This document shows positions 39,172-47,150 of a stretch of 64,000 bases of DNA, piece by piece. Location of the stretch: NCBI RefSeq assembly GCF_037094465.1, contig NZ_CP146609.1, forward strand, positions 558,001 to 622,000, read 5' to 3'. The first letter of the stretch is position 1. Every line of letters starts with the position of its first letter. Position numbers and translations under genes: made by a program. The notes beneath the pieces are model-generated. The model ran no database searches. It was not told where the DNA came from and saw only the letters and a list, made by a program, of their open reading frames with translations. Origin of the DNA: Pseudodesulfovibrio sp. 5S69 (GTDB lineage: Bacteria; Desulfobacterota; Desulfovibrionia; Desulfovibrionales; Desulfovibrionaceae).

Positions 39172-39546
39172 ATGAATACACGTATTGCGATCCCGTCCGC
39201 CGCCCCCGGCGGCATGGACGCCCCCATCGACGCCCACTTCGGGCACTGCGCCATGTACACCCTGGTCGACGTCGAGGACGGCGCCGTGAAGGAGGTCTCC
39301 GTGGTCCCGAGCTGCCCGCACGTGCAGGGCGGCTGCATGGCCCCGGTCAACTACCTGGCCGACAACAAGGTCCAGGCGCTGATCTCCGGCGGCATGGGCA
39401 TGCGTCCGCTGATGGGCTTCAACCAGGTCGGCATCCAGGTCTATCACGGCTCGGGCGCGCCCACCGTGAACGTGGCCGTGGAGGCGTTCTTGCGCGACTC
39501 CCTGCCGGTCTTCACCGTGGACCAGACCTGCGGCGGCGGCCACTAG
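39172..39546 (+). CDS. NifX-type (orange-protein-like) metal-cluster protein
   Basis: 124 residues of the dinitrogenase iron-molybdenum cofactor family. The N terminus IAIPSAAPGGMDAPIDAHFG and the segment LISGGMGMRPLMGFNQVGIQ match the MTH1175/ORP fold. In Desulfovibrio the orange protein of this fold holds a Mo-Cu sulfide cluster non-covalently. The C-terminal CGGGH and the CPHVQGGCM segment supply candidate ligands. An AGGAGG precedes the ATG. Its place after two Fe-S MinD ATPases supports an orange-protein-like complex; assigning the exact metal is inference. Confidence 0.88.
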   Translation: MNTRIAIPSAAPGGMDAPIDAHFGHCAMYTLVDVEDGAVKEVSVVPSCPHVQGGCMAPVNYLADNKVQALISGGMGMRPLMGFNQVGIQVYHGSGAPTVNVAVEAFLRDSLPVFTVDQTCGGGH

Positions 39547-39547
39547 C

Positions 39548-39907
39548 ATGTCCATCGTGCTGGCGACGACCCGGCCGGAAGCCCTGACCGGCTTCATGGA
39601 CGGGCTGACCAAGGAAAGCGGCCAGGACATCGACGTGGCTCCCAGCGGGGCCGTGGCCCTGGAGTGGGTGGCCGCCAAGAAGCCGGCCCTGGTGGTCATC
39701 GACGAAGGGCTGCCCGACCACAAGCCGCTCGATCTGGTGCGCGAGATCATGATGGTCTCGGCCATGACCCTGACCGCCGTGGTCACGGCCATGTCCGAAG
39801 AGGAGTTCCACGAGGAGGCCGAAGGCTACGGCGTGCTCATGCCGCTCCCCGTCGACCCCGCCGCCCAAGACGGCGTGGAATTGGCCAAAAGGCTGTCCGG
39901 CATCTGA
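39548..39907 (+). CDS. Receiver-like protein lacking the N-terminal acidic pair
   Basis: 119 residues with CheY-like spacing: strand 1 IVLATTRPEALTGFMDGLTK, phospho-acceptor-type Asp in KPALVVIDEGLPDHKPLDLV, and a Thr/Met strand (MTLTAVVTAMSEEEFHEEAE). The two acidic residues that normally bind Mg after strand 1 are absent (ATTRPE), so phosphorylation is doubtful. It lies 1 bp after the NifX-like gene and before a strong terminator, so it is the last gene of the operon. A protein-interaction role in the complex is plausible. Confidence 0.72.
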   Translation: MSIVLATTRPEALTGFMDGLTKESGQDIDVAPSGAVALEWVAAKKPALVVIDEGLPDHKPLDLVREIMMVSAMTLTAVVTAMSEEEFHEEAEGYGVLMPLPVDPAAQDGVELAKRLSGI

Positions 39908-39926
39908 TCGGCAGGCGAATGCATTG

Positions 39927-39962
39927 AAAAGGCCCTCCCGGATGAGTCCGGGAGGGCCTTTT
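39927..39962 (+). terminator. Terminator of the NifX/MinD operon
   Basis: AAAAGGCCCTCCCGGA, loop TGAG, then the exact reverse complement ending in TTTT. It is the normal terminator of the operon; a family A element follows 70 bp later. Confidence 0.9.
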
Positions 39963-40030
39963 GCCGTATCCGGAGTTGGGGGAAATCAGGTTAGGAAGGC
40001 CGCTTCGCGGTATTTGTCGGGTGACTTCGC

Positions 40031-40086
40031 CTCCGGCGGCCCAAGAACCTTTTGAAAAGGGTTCTTAGGGATCTCCAAAACTTTTT
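40031..40086 (+). repeat. Family A repeat, forward copy
   Basis: CCTCCGGCGGCC, then AAGAACC-TTTTGAAAA-GGGTTCTT (40043-40066), then CTCCAAAACTTTTTA. It follows the plus-strand operon terminator. Confidence 0.75.
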
Positions 40087-40149
40087 ATTGCCGCTTCGCG
40101 GGGTCGTCGTGCCCGAGGGTTTTTTTTCAATGAAACCCTTTCGCCGAAG

Positions 40150-40235
40150 GCGACGATGGGATTGCAAAGGGCTCGCCCTTTGCCCGCCGGAGGCGAAGTC
40201 ACCCGATCCTCGCCGCGAAGCGGCCTCCCAACCCT
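40150..40235 (-). repeat. Family A repeat, short reverse copy
   Basis: AAAGGGCTCGCCCTTT forms a 6-bp stem near 40168, followed by GCCCGCCGGAGGCGAAGTCA, in reverse orientation beyond the minus-strand winged-helix gene's terminator. Confidence 0.55.
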
Positions 40236-40256
40236 GGTTCTCTCCGCCAAAGAGTG

Positions 40257-40292
40257 AAGTCCCCGGTCTCGGGGGCAGGAGACCGGGGACTT
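40257..40292 (-). terminator. Terminator of the winged-helix gene
   Basis: Perfect 14-bp stem AAGTCCCCGGTCTC with an 8-base loop, followed on the minus strand by CACTCTTTGG. It lies 37 bp after the stop. Confidence 0.8.
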
Positions 40293-40328
40293 CGGTATGG
40301 AGGAGGTAAGGGTGTGACTGTTGGTTAT

Positions 40329-40499
40329 CTAGGCGGGTTCGTAGTAGCACCGTTTGGGCGAGACCACGCATCCTTCTTCTTTGAGGATCTTGATGGCTTT
40401 GGAAACTTCCTTGCTGTCCACGCCGAGCTCCTTGGCGATGTCGCCGGGGCGCACGGGCTTGGCGGCCGCCCGCATGGCTTTGAGAACCATATCCTTCAT
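40329..40499 (-). CDS. Small winged-helix transcriptional regulator, 56 residues
   Basis: The protein is a minimal winged helix: MKDMVLKAMRAAAKPVRPGD, then IAKELGVDSKEVSKAIKILK as the recognition helix-turn-helix, and EEGCVVSPKRCYYEPA as the wing with two Cys (44 and 51). The two cysteines could sense redox or bind metal. The ATG at 40499 has GGGAG 7 bp upstream. A 13-base motif 29-41 bp upstream of the ATG is shared with the rubrerythrin gene at 19918. A perfect-stem terminator follows. Length is that of comparable small Desulfovibrio regulators, but the target is unknown. Confidence 0.82.
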   Translation of the reverse strand: MKDMVLKAMRAAAKPVRPGDIAKELGVDSKEVSKAIKILKEEGCVVSPKRCYYEPA

Positions 40500-40527
40500 C
40501 AGAAAACTCCCGTTGGTTTGTGTTGGT

Positions 40528-40543
40528 AATAGGAATCATTCCT
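40528..40543 (-). promoter_or_regulatory. Candidate Fur/PerR-like operator of the winged-helix gene
   Basis: Contains the perfect palindrome AGGAAT-C-ATTCCT (40531-40543). The segment AATAGGAATCATT (40528-40540) is identical to the rubrerythrin upstream site. Confidence 0.45.
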
Positions 40544-40664
40544 GACAAAAGGTTCCTTGTCAACACAAAAATAGCACGGTTGCCATCTTTGGGCCGAAAA
40601 GGTAGAAATACTGCACGGCTCCGGCCTCCGCCGGAAAGGCCCGATCCCCTTGCCCAGGAGTCCC

Positions 40665-42305
40665 ATGGCCGAACCCGCCACCATGTCCCGACAAGAATTG
40701 CTCGACGAGATCGACCGCTTGCGCGCCGAGCTCGCGCAGTGCCGCAAGCGTGGTCCGGGCGAGCCCGCTTGCGGGGAGGCCATGGAAACGGAGATGGAGC
40801 AACTGCGCGAGGCCCGCGAGACCATGGAGGTTGTCAACGTCATCGTCGAAAACTCCCCGGCCGTGGTCTTCCGGCGGCTGGCCGACGACACCCACCGGCT
40901 GATATACATCTCCGAGAACTTGCGCCAATGGGGTTACTCCGCCGCCGACTTCCTGGCCGGGCGAATGGGCTTCGACGACATCCTCCACCCCGACGACCAG
41001 AAAAGGGTGGAGGACGAGATCGAGCAGTGCCGCCTGGAGGAGGTCGAGGAATACACCCAGGAGTACCGGGTCGTCACCGCGGACGGCGAGGTCCGCTGGG
41101 TCTCGGACGAGACCTCGGTGGTCAGGGACGGGGCGGGGCGGCGGGTCTACAACCAGGGCGTGCTGGTGGACGTGACCGCGAGCAAGCAGGCCCGCGAGGC
41201 GCTTGAAGCCAGCGAGTTCAAGTTCCGCCGGACCATCGAGGGCGCGGCCGAGGGGTACGTGCTCCTGGACGGCGATCTGACCATCCGCGAGGTCAACGAC
41301 GCCTACTGCCGCATGCTCGGCTATGAGCGCGAGGAGCTGGTCGGGCGGCGTCCCCACGACTTCGCCACCCTGGATTACCAGCGCTTTCTGGAATCCAACC
41401 GGGAGCGGTTGCGCAATGAGAAGGGCCGCCGCTTCGAAGGCTCCATGATCCACCGCGACGGGCACGTGGTCCCGGTCCTGATCAACGCCAACACCCTGTT
41501 CGACGCGGACGGCGGCTTTCTGGGCAACGTGGCCTTCGTGGCCGACCTGACCGAGCAGAAAAAGGCCCTGAACCTGGCCGCTGAGGTCCAGAAGGGGCTG
41601 TTGCCGCGCCGGGCGCCGCGCATCCCTGGCCTGGACGTGGCCGGGCGGTCCGAGCCCAGCGAGCTGACGGGCGGCGACTACTTCGACTATTTCGAACCCG
41701 TGGACCCGGAGCGTCCGGTCCTGTCCGTGGCCGTGGGCGACATCTCGGGCCACGGCGTGGACGCGGCCCTGCTCATGACCACGGCCAGGGGCTTCTTGCG
41801 CATGCGCGCGGGCCAGCCGGGCAGCCCCGGCCAGATCGTCACCGAGATGAACCGCCACCTGGCCGGGGACCTGTACGGCTCGGGCCGGTTCATGACCCTG
41901 TTCTATCTGCGCCTGGACGCCGGCGAGGGCAAGGCCGCGTGGGTCCGCGCGGGGCACGACCCGGCGCTGATCTACTGTCCGGTCCATGACGACTTCACCG
42001 CGCTGGGGGCTGACGCCGGGCTGCCGCTGGGCGTTTTGCGCGAGACCCGCTACGGCGAGGAATCGGGCGACATCCTGCCCGGCCAGCTCATCGCCATCGG
42101 CACGGACGGCATCTGGGAGGCCCGCAACGCGGGCGGCGAGATGTTCGGCAAGGACCGGTTCAAGGCGGTCCTGCGCGGACACGCCGGGGAGTCCGCCCGC
42201 GAGGTCGTGGACGCGGTCTTCGACGCGGTCCGGGAATACTCCGGCGGAGCCAAGCTCGAGGACGACGTCACCCTGGTGGTCATCAAATACGGAGCAACGC
42301 CATGA
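40665..42305 (+). CDS. PAS-PAS-PP2C (SpoIIE-type) phosphatase
   Basis: 546 residues. A short coiled coil (MSRQELLDEIDRLRAELAQC) is followed by two PAS domains: residues about 60-180 (NSPAVVFRRLADDTHRLIYI) and 180-300 (IEGAAEGYVLLDGDLTIREV). The SpoIIE/PP2C catalytic domain covers 315-545, with the metal-binding motifs GGDYFDYFEPVD, VAVGDISGHGVDAALLMTTA and IGTDGIWEARN, and Asp in KLEDDVTLVVI. It probably dephosphorylates an anti-anti-sigma factor in response to a PAS-sensed signal. The ATG at 40665 follows AGGAG. It overlaps the next gene by 4 bases (ATGA). Confidence 0.88.
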   Translation: MAEPATMSRQELLDEIDRLRAELAQCRKRGPGEPACGEAMETEMEQLREARETMEVVNVIVENSPAVVFRRLADDTHRLIYISENLRQWGYSAADFLAGRMGFDDILHPDDQKRVEDEIEQCRLEEVEEYTQEYRVVTADGEVRWVSDETSVVRDGAGRRVYNQGVLVDVTASKQAREALEASEFKFRRTIEGAAEGYVLLDGDLTIREVNDAYCRMLGYEREELVGRRPHDFATLDYQRFLESNRERLRNEKGRRFEGSMIHRDGHVVPVLINANTLFDADGGFLGNVAFVADLTEQKKALNLAAEVQKGLLPRRAPRIPGLDVAGRSEPSELTGGDYFDYFEPVDPERPVLSVAVGDISGHGVDAALLMTTARGFLRMRAGQPGSPGQIVTEMNRHLAGDLYGSGRFMTLFYLRLDAGEGKAAWVRAGHDPALIYCPVHDDFTALGADAGLPLGVLRETRYGEESGDILPGQLIAIGTDGIWEARNAGGEMFGKDRFKAVLRGHAGESAREVVDAVFDAVREYSGGAKLEDDVTLVVIKYGATP

Positions 42306-43711
42306 CCCGGTTTTTCCGAACGCTTGTCCTGGCCTGCCTGGCCGTGGCCGTTTCCTTTGCTTCGGCGCGCGGCGCCGAGCTCGGGCGGGTGGAACAGTCG
42401 TGGAAGGGCGACCTGTCCCGGATCATCGAGAGCCACCGGCCCATCCGCGTGCTGGTGGTCTACAACCGGACCAATTTCTTCATGAAGGAAGGGGTCATGC
42501 GTGGCCTCGAAGCGGACATGATGAGCGCCTACGAGAAGCACCTGACCAAGGTCTACAAGAAGGAGCTGGTCCGGCTGGTCTTCGTGCCCGTGCCGGTCAA
42601 GGAGCTGTTCCCGGCCTTGCTGGACGGGCGGGGCGACATCGCGGCCGCGGCCCTGACCGTGACCGAAGAGCGCAGCCGACAGGCGGCCTTTGCCGAACCC
42701 TACCGCACCGGGGTCAGCGAGATCGTGGTCGGCGGCCCCAAGAGCCCGGCCCTGGCCTCGGCCGAGGATCTGTCGGGCCGCAAGGCCACCGTGCTGGCCG
42801 GGTCGAGCTACGCCGAGCACCTGGCCGATCTGAACGCGCGCCTGAAAAGGCAGCGGAAAAAACCGGTCCGCATCGTCAACGCGGACCCCTACCTGGCCAC
42901 CGAGGACCTTCTGGAAATGGCCGCCAGGGGCATCGTCCCCTACACCGTGGCCGACCATTTCCTGGCCGACCTGTGGAAGAAGGTCTTTCCTGAACTCAGG
43001 CTCTATCCGGACGCGGTCATACATGCGGACGGCAAGCTGGCCTGGGCCGTGCGCAAGGATTGCCCCGAGCTGCGCAGGAGCCTGTCCGAGTTCGCGGCCA
43101 CCGTGCGCCAGGGCACCCTGCTCGGGAACATGTTCTTCAAGCGCTACTACGAGAACGACGACTTCATCACCGACCCGACCACCCAGGTGGCGATCGGCAA
43201 GCTCCGGCCCATGGCCAAGCTTTTCCAGAAGTACGCCAAAAAGTACGACTTCGACTGGCTCAAGATCGCGGCCATGGCCTTTCAGGAGTCGCGCTTCGAC
43301 ATGAACCGCAAGAGTTCGGCGGGCGCGGTGGGGGTCATGCAGATCAAGCCGTCCACCGCTGCCGGGCCCCATGTGGGCATCAAGGACGTCTACACCCTGG
43401 AGAACAATATCCACGCCGGGGTCAAGTACTTGCGCTATCTGGTGGACAACTACTTCTCCGACGTGGAGCCGGCGGCCAGGATGGACTTCGCCCTGGCCGC
43501 GTACAACGCCGGCCCCAACCGGATCATCCAGGTGCGCAAGCGGGCCGCGGAGATGGGGCTCGACCCCAGGCGCTGGTTCGGCAACTGCGAGTGGGCCGCA
43601 TTCGACCTCATCGGCCGGGAGACCACGGGATACGTGGCCCACGTGCAGATGTACTACGCCGCCTACAAGGGAACGGAAGAGATCCTGCTCAAGCGGCAAG
43701 AGGCCATGTGA
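42302..43711 (+). CDS. MltF-like lytic transglycosylase with solute-binding domain
   Basis: 469 residues, signal peptide (TLVLACLAVAVSFASARGAE). Residues 35-270 form a type 3 solute-binding domain (IRVLVVYNRTNFFMKEGVMR). Residues 300-450 form an SLT lytic transglycosylase domain with catalytic Glu329 in FQESRFDMNRKS, GAVGVMQIKPST and AAYNAGPNRI. MltF uses the binding domain to regulate peptidoglycan cleavage. Overlaps the PAS-PP2C gene by 4 bases, suggesting wall turnover linked to that signalling phosphatase; this link is inference. Confidence 0.9.
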   Translation: MTRFFRTLVLACLAVAVSFASARGAELGRVEQSWKGDLSRIIESHRPIRVLVVYNRTNFFMKEGVMRGLEADMMSAYEKHLTKVYKKELVRLVFVPVPVKELFPALLDGRGDIAAAALTVTEERSRQAAFAEPYRTGVSEIVVGGPKSPALASAEDLSGRKATVLAGSSYAEHLADLNARLKRQRKKPVRIVNADPYLATEDLLEMAARGIVPYTVADHFLADLWKKVFPELRLYPDAVIHADGKLAWAVRKDCPELRRSLSEFAATVRQGTLLGNMFFKRYYENDDFITDPTTQVAIGKLRPMAKLFQKYAKKYDFDWLKIAAMAFQESRFDMNRKSSAGAVGVMQIKPSTAAGPHVGIKDVYTLENNIHAGVKYLRYLVDNYFSDVEPAARMDFALAAYNAGPNRIIQVRKRAAEMGLDPRRWFGNCEWAAFDLIGRETTGYVAHVQMYYAAYKGTEEILLKRQEAM

Positions 43712-43777
43712 CAGGGCGCATGACCAGACCCTGGGCGGCCGGGCCGTCCGGGAGCGGGGAGCAGCGTCCGAACCGGA

Positions 43778-44038
43778 TCAATACCTGGGGCGGGGAGCGC
43801 GCGGTTTCGCTTCGTTGACCTTCAGGGGCCGCCCGGACAGCTCGTAGCCGTCCAGGGCCTCGATGGCCGAAGCCGCGTCCGCGTCCTCCATCTCCACGAA
43901 GCCGAAGCCGCGGAAGCGGCCGGTCTCATGGTCCTGGATCAGTTTCACGGCGGAGACGCTGCCGTATTGTCCGAACAGGTCGCGCACGTCGTTCTCGGTT
44001 ACGCTGAAGGGGATGTTGCCGACGTAGATACTTTTCAT
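43778..44038 (-). CDS. RRM-domain RNA-binding protein
   Basis: 86 residues making up a single RNA-recognition motif. RNP2 is IYVGNI (residues 4-9) and RNP1 is RGFGFVEM near residues 43-50, both intact with aromatic RNA contacts. The C terminus is a short Arg/Pro tail (KPRAPRPRY). Bacterial single-RRM proteins of this type occur in cyanobacteria and deltaproteobacteria and are often linked to cold response. It lies next to the tRNA-fMet gene on the same strand, 28 bp downstream of it. GGAG lies 10 bp before the ATG. Confidence 0.92.
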   Translation of the reverse strand: MKSIYVGNIPFSVTENDVRDLFGQYGSVSAVKLIQDHETGRFRGFGFVEMEDADAASAIEALDGYELSGRPLKVNEAKPRAPRPRY

Positions 44039-44066
44039 GGCGATGAAGCTCCAACAAGATTGATCC

Positions 44067-44143
44067 TGGTAGCGGGGGAAGGATTTGAACCTCCGACCTT
44101 CGGGTTATGAGCCCGGCGAGCTGCCTGACCGCTCCACCCCGCG
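44067..44143 (-). tRNA. Initiator tRNA-Met (CAT)
   Basis: 77 bases including the encoded CCA. The anticodon loop CTCATAA is preceded by GGG and followed by CCC, the three G-C pairs that mark initiator tRNAs, and C1 is opposite U72, an unpaired end as in other initiators. The T arm GGTTCAAATCC and D arm GAGC/GCTC are present. Positions 27 and 43 form a C-A mismatch. Confidence 0.93.
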
Positions 44144-44340
44144 CCATTTCCGACACCCGTTTTCGCCGTCCGCCGACACCACCGAAGGCGGCCGTTTGTC
44201 CACGGGATTACTTAAGCCATTACGACGAGTTGCATTTTTCGTCAACCGGGGTTGGAATTTTGTTCCGTCCGCGTCGGCCGCGCTGCCCGGAAACCGTACG
44301 GGGCGCGGCACGGCGGGTCCGGAGCCTCGGGCCATAGTCC

Positions 44341-44369
44341 TTGAAAAAAGGCGTGAATTTCCTTACACC
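44341..44369 (+). promoter_or_regulatory. Candidate purD promoter
   Basis: TTGAAA (44341-44346), 17 bp, TACACC (44364-44369). It is 33 bp before the purD ATG, which has GGAGGGG. Confidence 0.45.
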
Positions 44370-44402
44370 GTGTACATCCCGAAAACAGATTGGAGGGGAA
44401 CA

Positions 44403-45680
44403 ATGAAGATACTTGTTGTCGGTTCCGGAGGCCGGGAGCACGCCCTGTGCTGGAAGCTCGCCCAGAACCCGAACGTGGAGACCATTCTGTGCGCCCCCGG
44501 CAACGGCGGCACCGCCCAGGTGGGCACGAATATTCCGGTCAAGGACGACGACATCCCGGGCCTGGTCGCCCTGGCCAGGGACGAGGAAGTGGACCTGGTC
44601 GTGGCCGGACCCGAGCTGCCCCTGGTGCTCGGCCTGGAAAACGCGCTCCGGCAGGAAGGCATCCCCTGCTTCGGGCCCAACGCCTTCGCCGCGAACCTCG
44701 AAGGGTCCAAGGCGTTCTCCAAGAACCTCATGGCCGAGGCGGGCGTGCCCACCGCGCCCTTCCGCGTGTTCGACGAGTACGAGGACGCCGTGGCCTTCAT
44801 CAAGGAAAAGGGCGCGCCCATCGTGGTCAAGGCCGACGGCCTGGCCGCGGGCAAGGGCGTGGTTGTGGCCGTCACCGAAGAGGAGGCCCTCGAAGCCGTG
44901 GAAGAGATGATGGTCAGGAAGGTCTTCGGCTCGGCCGGGGACCGCGTGGTCATCGAGGAGACGCTCAAGGGCGAGGAGGCCTCCTTTCTGTGCTTCTGCG
45001 ACGGCGTCAACTACGCCATGCTGCCCTCCAGCCAGGACCACAAGGCCGCCTATGAAGGCGACACCGGACCCAACACCGGCGGCATGGGCGCCTATTCCCC
45101 GGCCCCGATCCTGCCCAAGGAGAAATACGCCGAGACCGCCGAGCTGTGCATCAAGCCGATCCTGCGCCACCTGGCCGCCAAGGGCGAGCCGTTCAAGGGC
45201 GTGCTCTATGCCGGGCTGATGTACACCGAAAACGGCCCCAGCGTGCTCGAATACAACGTCCGCTTTGGCGACCCCGAATGCCAGCCCCTGCTGATGCGCC
45301 TTCAGACCGACCTGCTGGAGATCATGTTCGCCTGCATCGACGGCAAGCTCGACAAGATCGAGGTCACCTCCAGCCCGCAGACCGCCTGCGGCGTGGTCAT
45401 GGCCGCCGAAGGCTACCCCATCTCCTACCCCAAGGGCATGGAGATCACCGGCATCGACGAGGCCGACGCCATGGAAGGGGTCAAGGTCTTCCAGGCGGGC
45501 ACCCGGATCGAGGACGGCAAGATCGTCGCCTCCGGCGGCCGCGTGCTCTGCGTCACCGCGCTCGGCGACGACCTGGCCGAGGCCCGCAAAAAGGCCTACG
45601 AAGCCGTGGACAAGGTCCACTTCGACAAGAGCTTCTACCGCCGCGACATCGCCGACAAGGGCCTGAAGCGGAGCAAATAA
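44403..45680 (+). CDS. purD: Phosphoribosylamine-glycine ligase
   Basis: 425-residue GAR synthetase, second step of purine synthesis (phosphoribosylamine plus glycine and ATP). The N terminus ILVVGSGGREHALCWKLAQN is diagnostic. The ATP-grasp core shows VVKADGLAAGKGVVVAVTEE, EEASFLCFCDGV, and AYSPAPILP with the DTGPNTGGMGAYS loop. The metal-binding segment is LEYNVRFGDPECQ. Length is typical. GGAGGGG precedes the ATG. It is separated from purE by 310 bp containing two opposed family A elements, so purE is probably not simply read through. Confidence 0.97.
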   Translation: MKILVVGSGGREHALCWKLAQNPNVETILCAPGNGGTAQVGTNIPVKDDDIPGLVALARDEEVDLVVAGPELPLVLGLENALRQEGIPCFGPNAFAANLEGSKAFSKNLMAEAGVPTAPFRVFDEYEDAVAFIKEKGAPIVVKADGLAAGKGVVVAVTEEEALEAVEEMMVRKVFGSAGDRVVIEETLKGEEASFLCFCDGVNYAMLPSSQDHKAAYEGDTGPNTGGMGAYSPAPILPKEKYAETAELCIKPILRHLAAKGEPFKGVLYAGLMYTENGPSVLEYNVRFGDPECQPLLMRLQTDLLEIMFACIDGKLDKIEVTSSPQTACGVVMAAEGYPISYPKGMEITGIDEADAMEGVKVFQAGTRIEDGKIVASGGRVLCVTALGDDLAEARKKAYEAVDKVHFDKSFYRRDIADKGLKRSK

Positions 45681-45692
45681 TTTGATGAAGAT

Positions 45693-45749
45693 GCGAGAGG
45701 GAGACTTTTGAAAAAGTTTCCCTCTCGCGCTCTCCCTTCAAAACTTTTT
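45693..45749 (+). repeat. Family A repeat after purD
   Basis: A stem of 17 bp with one G-U pair (45693-45728, TG/AA loop region) is followed by CTCCCTTCAAAACTTTTTGG. It lies 12 bp beyond the purD stop and probably terminates purD. Confidence 0.75.
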
Positions 45750-45865
45750 GGCGCTGCGCCGCCGGGAAAGGGGGAGTGGAGCGGATGTCCGTCATGGCGG
45801 CGCAGGGGCGTGAGCCCCGTAATTTTTCTATTTAACAAGACGCCTTCCGGCCACTGCCTCTCTCG

Positions 45866-45975
45866 CGGAGCGACCCAAAAAGTTTGGTAAGGGAGAGGGA
45901 TGAGGATCCGGAGGAGGGAGAGGGAAGCCCTCTTCAAAGGGTTCCCCTCTCCCCTTCCCCCGGCCGCCGGAGGCA
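45866..45975 (-). repeat. Family A repeat, reverse, before purE
   Basis: CCCAAAAAGTTTGGT (45871-45885) starts this reverse element; GGGAGAGGGAAGCCCTCTTC, AAAGGGTTCCCCTCTCCC and GCCGCCGGAGGC follow. It ends 15 bp before the purE ATG, an unusual position upstream of a plus-strand gene. Confidence 0.7.
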
Positions 45976-45990
45976 CCCAAGGAGCACATC

Positions 45991-46473
45991 ATGCCGCAGG
46001 TAGTGATTTTCATGGGGTCCGTTTCGGACGAGGAGAAGATGCGTCCGTGTTCGGACCTGCTCAAGGAACTGGGCGTGGACCACGTGTTAACGGTTTCTTC
46101 GGCCCACCGCACGCCGGAGCGCACGGCGCGGCTGGTGGAAGAGTATGAACAGGCCGGGGCCCAGGTGTTCATCTGTGCGGCGGGCCTGGCCGCGCACCTG
46201 GCCGGGGCCGTGGCGGCCAAGACCATCAGGCCGGTTCTGGGCGTGCCGTTGACCGCTTCGCCGCTGGGCGGCATGGACGCGCTCCTGGCCACCCTGCAGA
46301 TGCCTCCGGGCTTTCCGGTGGGCACCCTGGCGCTGGACAAGGTCGGGGCCAAGAACGCGGCCTGGCTGGCGGCGCAGATCATCGCCCTGCACGACGAGAC
46401 GGTGGCCGAAAAGATCAGGGCCGCGCGCCAGGGCTTCAAGGACGAGGTGGAACGGGCCGCGGCCGGCCTGTAG
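45991..46473 (+). CDS. purE: N5-carboxyaminoimidazole ribonucleotide mutase (class I PurE)
   Basis: 160 residues. Class I PurE motifs: FMGSVSDEEKM at the phosphate-binding N terminus, VSSAHRTPERTARL with the catalytic His, and the AGLAAHLAG loop, then GVPLTASPLGGMDALL. It converts N5-CAIR to CAIR in purine synthesis and normally needs PurK; purK is not in this window. An AAGGAG with 6-bp spacing precedes the ATG. It follows purD after 310 bp containing a forward and a reverse family A element. Confidence 0.95.
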   Translation: MPQVVIFMGSVSDEEKMRPCSDLLKELGVDHVLTVSSAHRTPERTARLVEEYEQAGAQVFICAAGLAAHLAGAVAAKTIRPVLGVPLTASPLGGMDALLATLQMPPGFPVGTLALDKVGAKNAAWLAAQIIALHDETVAEKIRAARQGFKDEVERAAAGL

Positions 46474-46621
46474 CCATTCCCGGCTGTTTGACGCGTCCTC
46501 GGAGGGCGTGCACCGAAGATTGCCCGGCTCCATCGCAAGGATTGTCGGCTTTCCTGTGCGGCAAGACGGCCCGTGCCTTGCCCGGCCCCCGGCTTTCGCG
46601 TAGTTATCCGGAGCAGGTACC

Positions 46622-47149
46622 ATGACGACATCCACGACACAGAGCAGCGCCGGAAGCGGGGCGCCCGAATTCCGGTCCGGCAAGGCCTCCCGGCGGTTCA
46701 TCCGCAATCTGGTCTGGGTCCTGGTCATCGGCGGTCTGTTCCTGGGCGGGCAGGGAGTGCGCTATTACCTGAACTACATGCAACTTGCGGCCATCCGCGC
46801 CCAGACCGGGAGGCTGTACCATTCGGTGCTCGGCCCGGACATCGGGAGTTCGCCCTTCGGGCGGTTGCAGTTCGAGCACGGCAAGCTGCTGGCCTCCAGG
46901 AGCATCGGCCTGGACCCGCTGGGCGTGCTCGCGGCCCTGAGCAAGCCCGCCGGCGAGGGGCTGCGCGTGGACGGCGTCAGCCTGACCGGAACCAGCGGGC
47001 GGGTGCGCGGCTATTTCAGCGGCGACGAGGCCGCGTTCATGCGCTACATGGAGAAGCTGTCCGACGACGACCGCTATCTCTTCTCCGTCTACAAGGTCGA
47101 CGAACTGGGCGACGGCGTGTCCTTCAGCCTGAGCGTGGAGCCGAAATAG
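46622..47149 (+). CDS. Inner-membrane protein, GspL C-terminal/PilN-like
   Basis: 175 residues. One transmembrane helix at about 28-50 (RFIRNLVWVLVIGGLFLGGQ) follows a short cytoplasmic N terminus. The periplasmic part has a ferredoxin-like alternation (RLQFEHGKLLASRSIG, VDGVSLTGTSGRVRGYFSGD). Together with the next two genes this resembles GspL, GspM and GspN of type II secretion systems, but the ATPase-interacting cytoplasmic part of GspL is missing. Assignment is mostly from gene order: it is followed 1 bp later by the GspM-like gene. Confidence 0.6.
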   Translation: MTTSTTQSSAGSGAPEFRSGKASRRFIRNLVWVLVIGGLFLGGQGVRYYLNYMQLAAIRAQTGRLYHSVLGPDIGSSPFGRLQFEHGKLLASRSIGLDPLGVLAALSKPAGEGLRVDGVSLTGTSGRVRGYFSGDEAAFMRYMEKLSDDDRYLFSVYKVDELGDGVSFSLSVEPK

Positions 47150-47150
47150 C

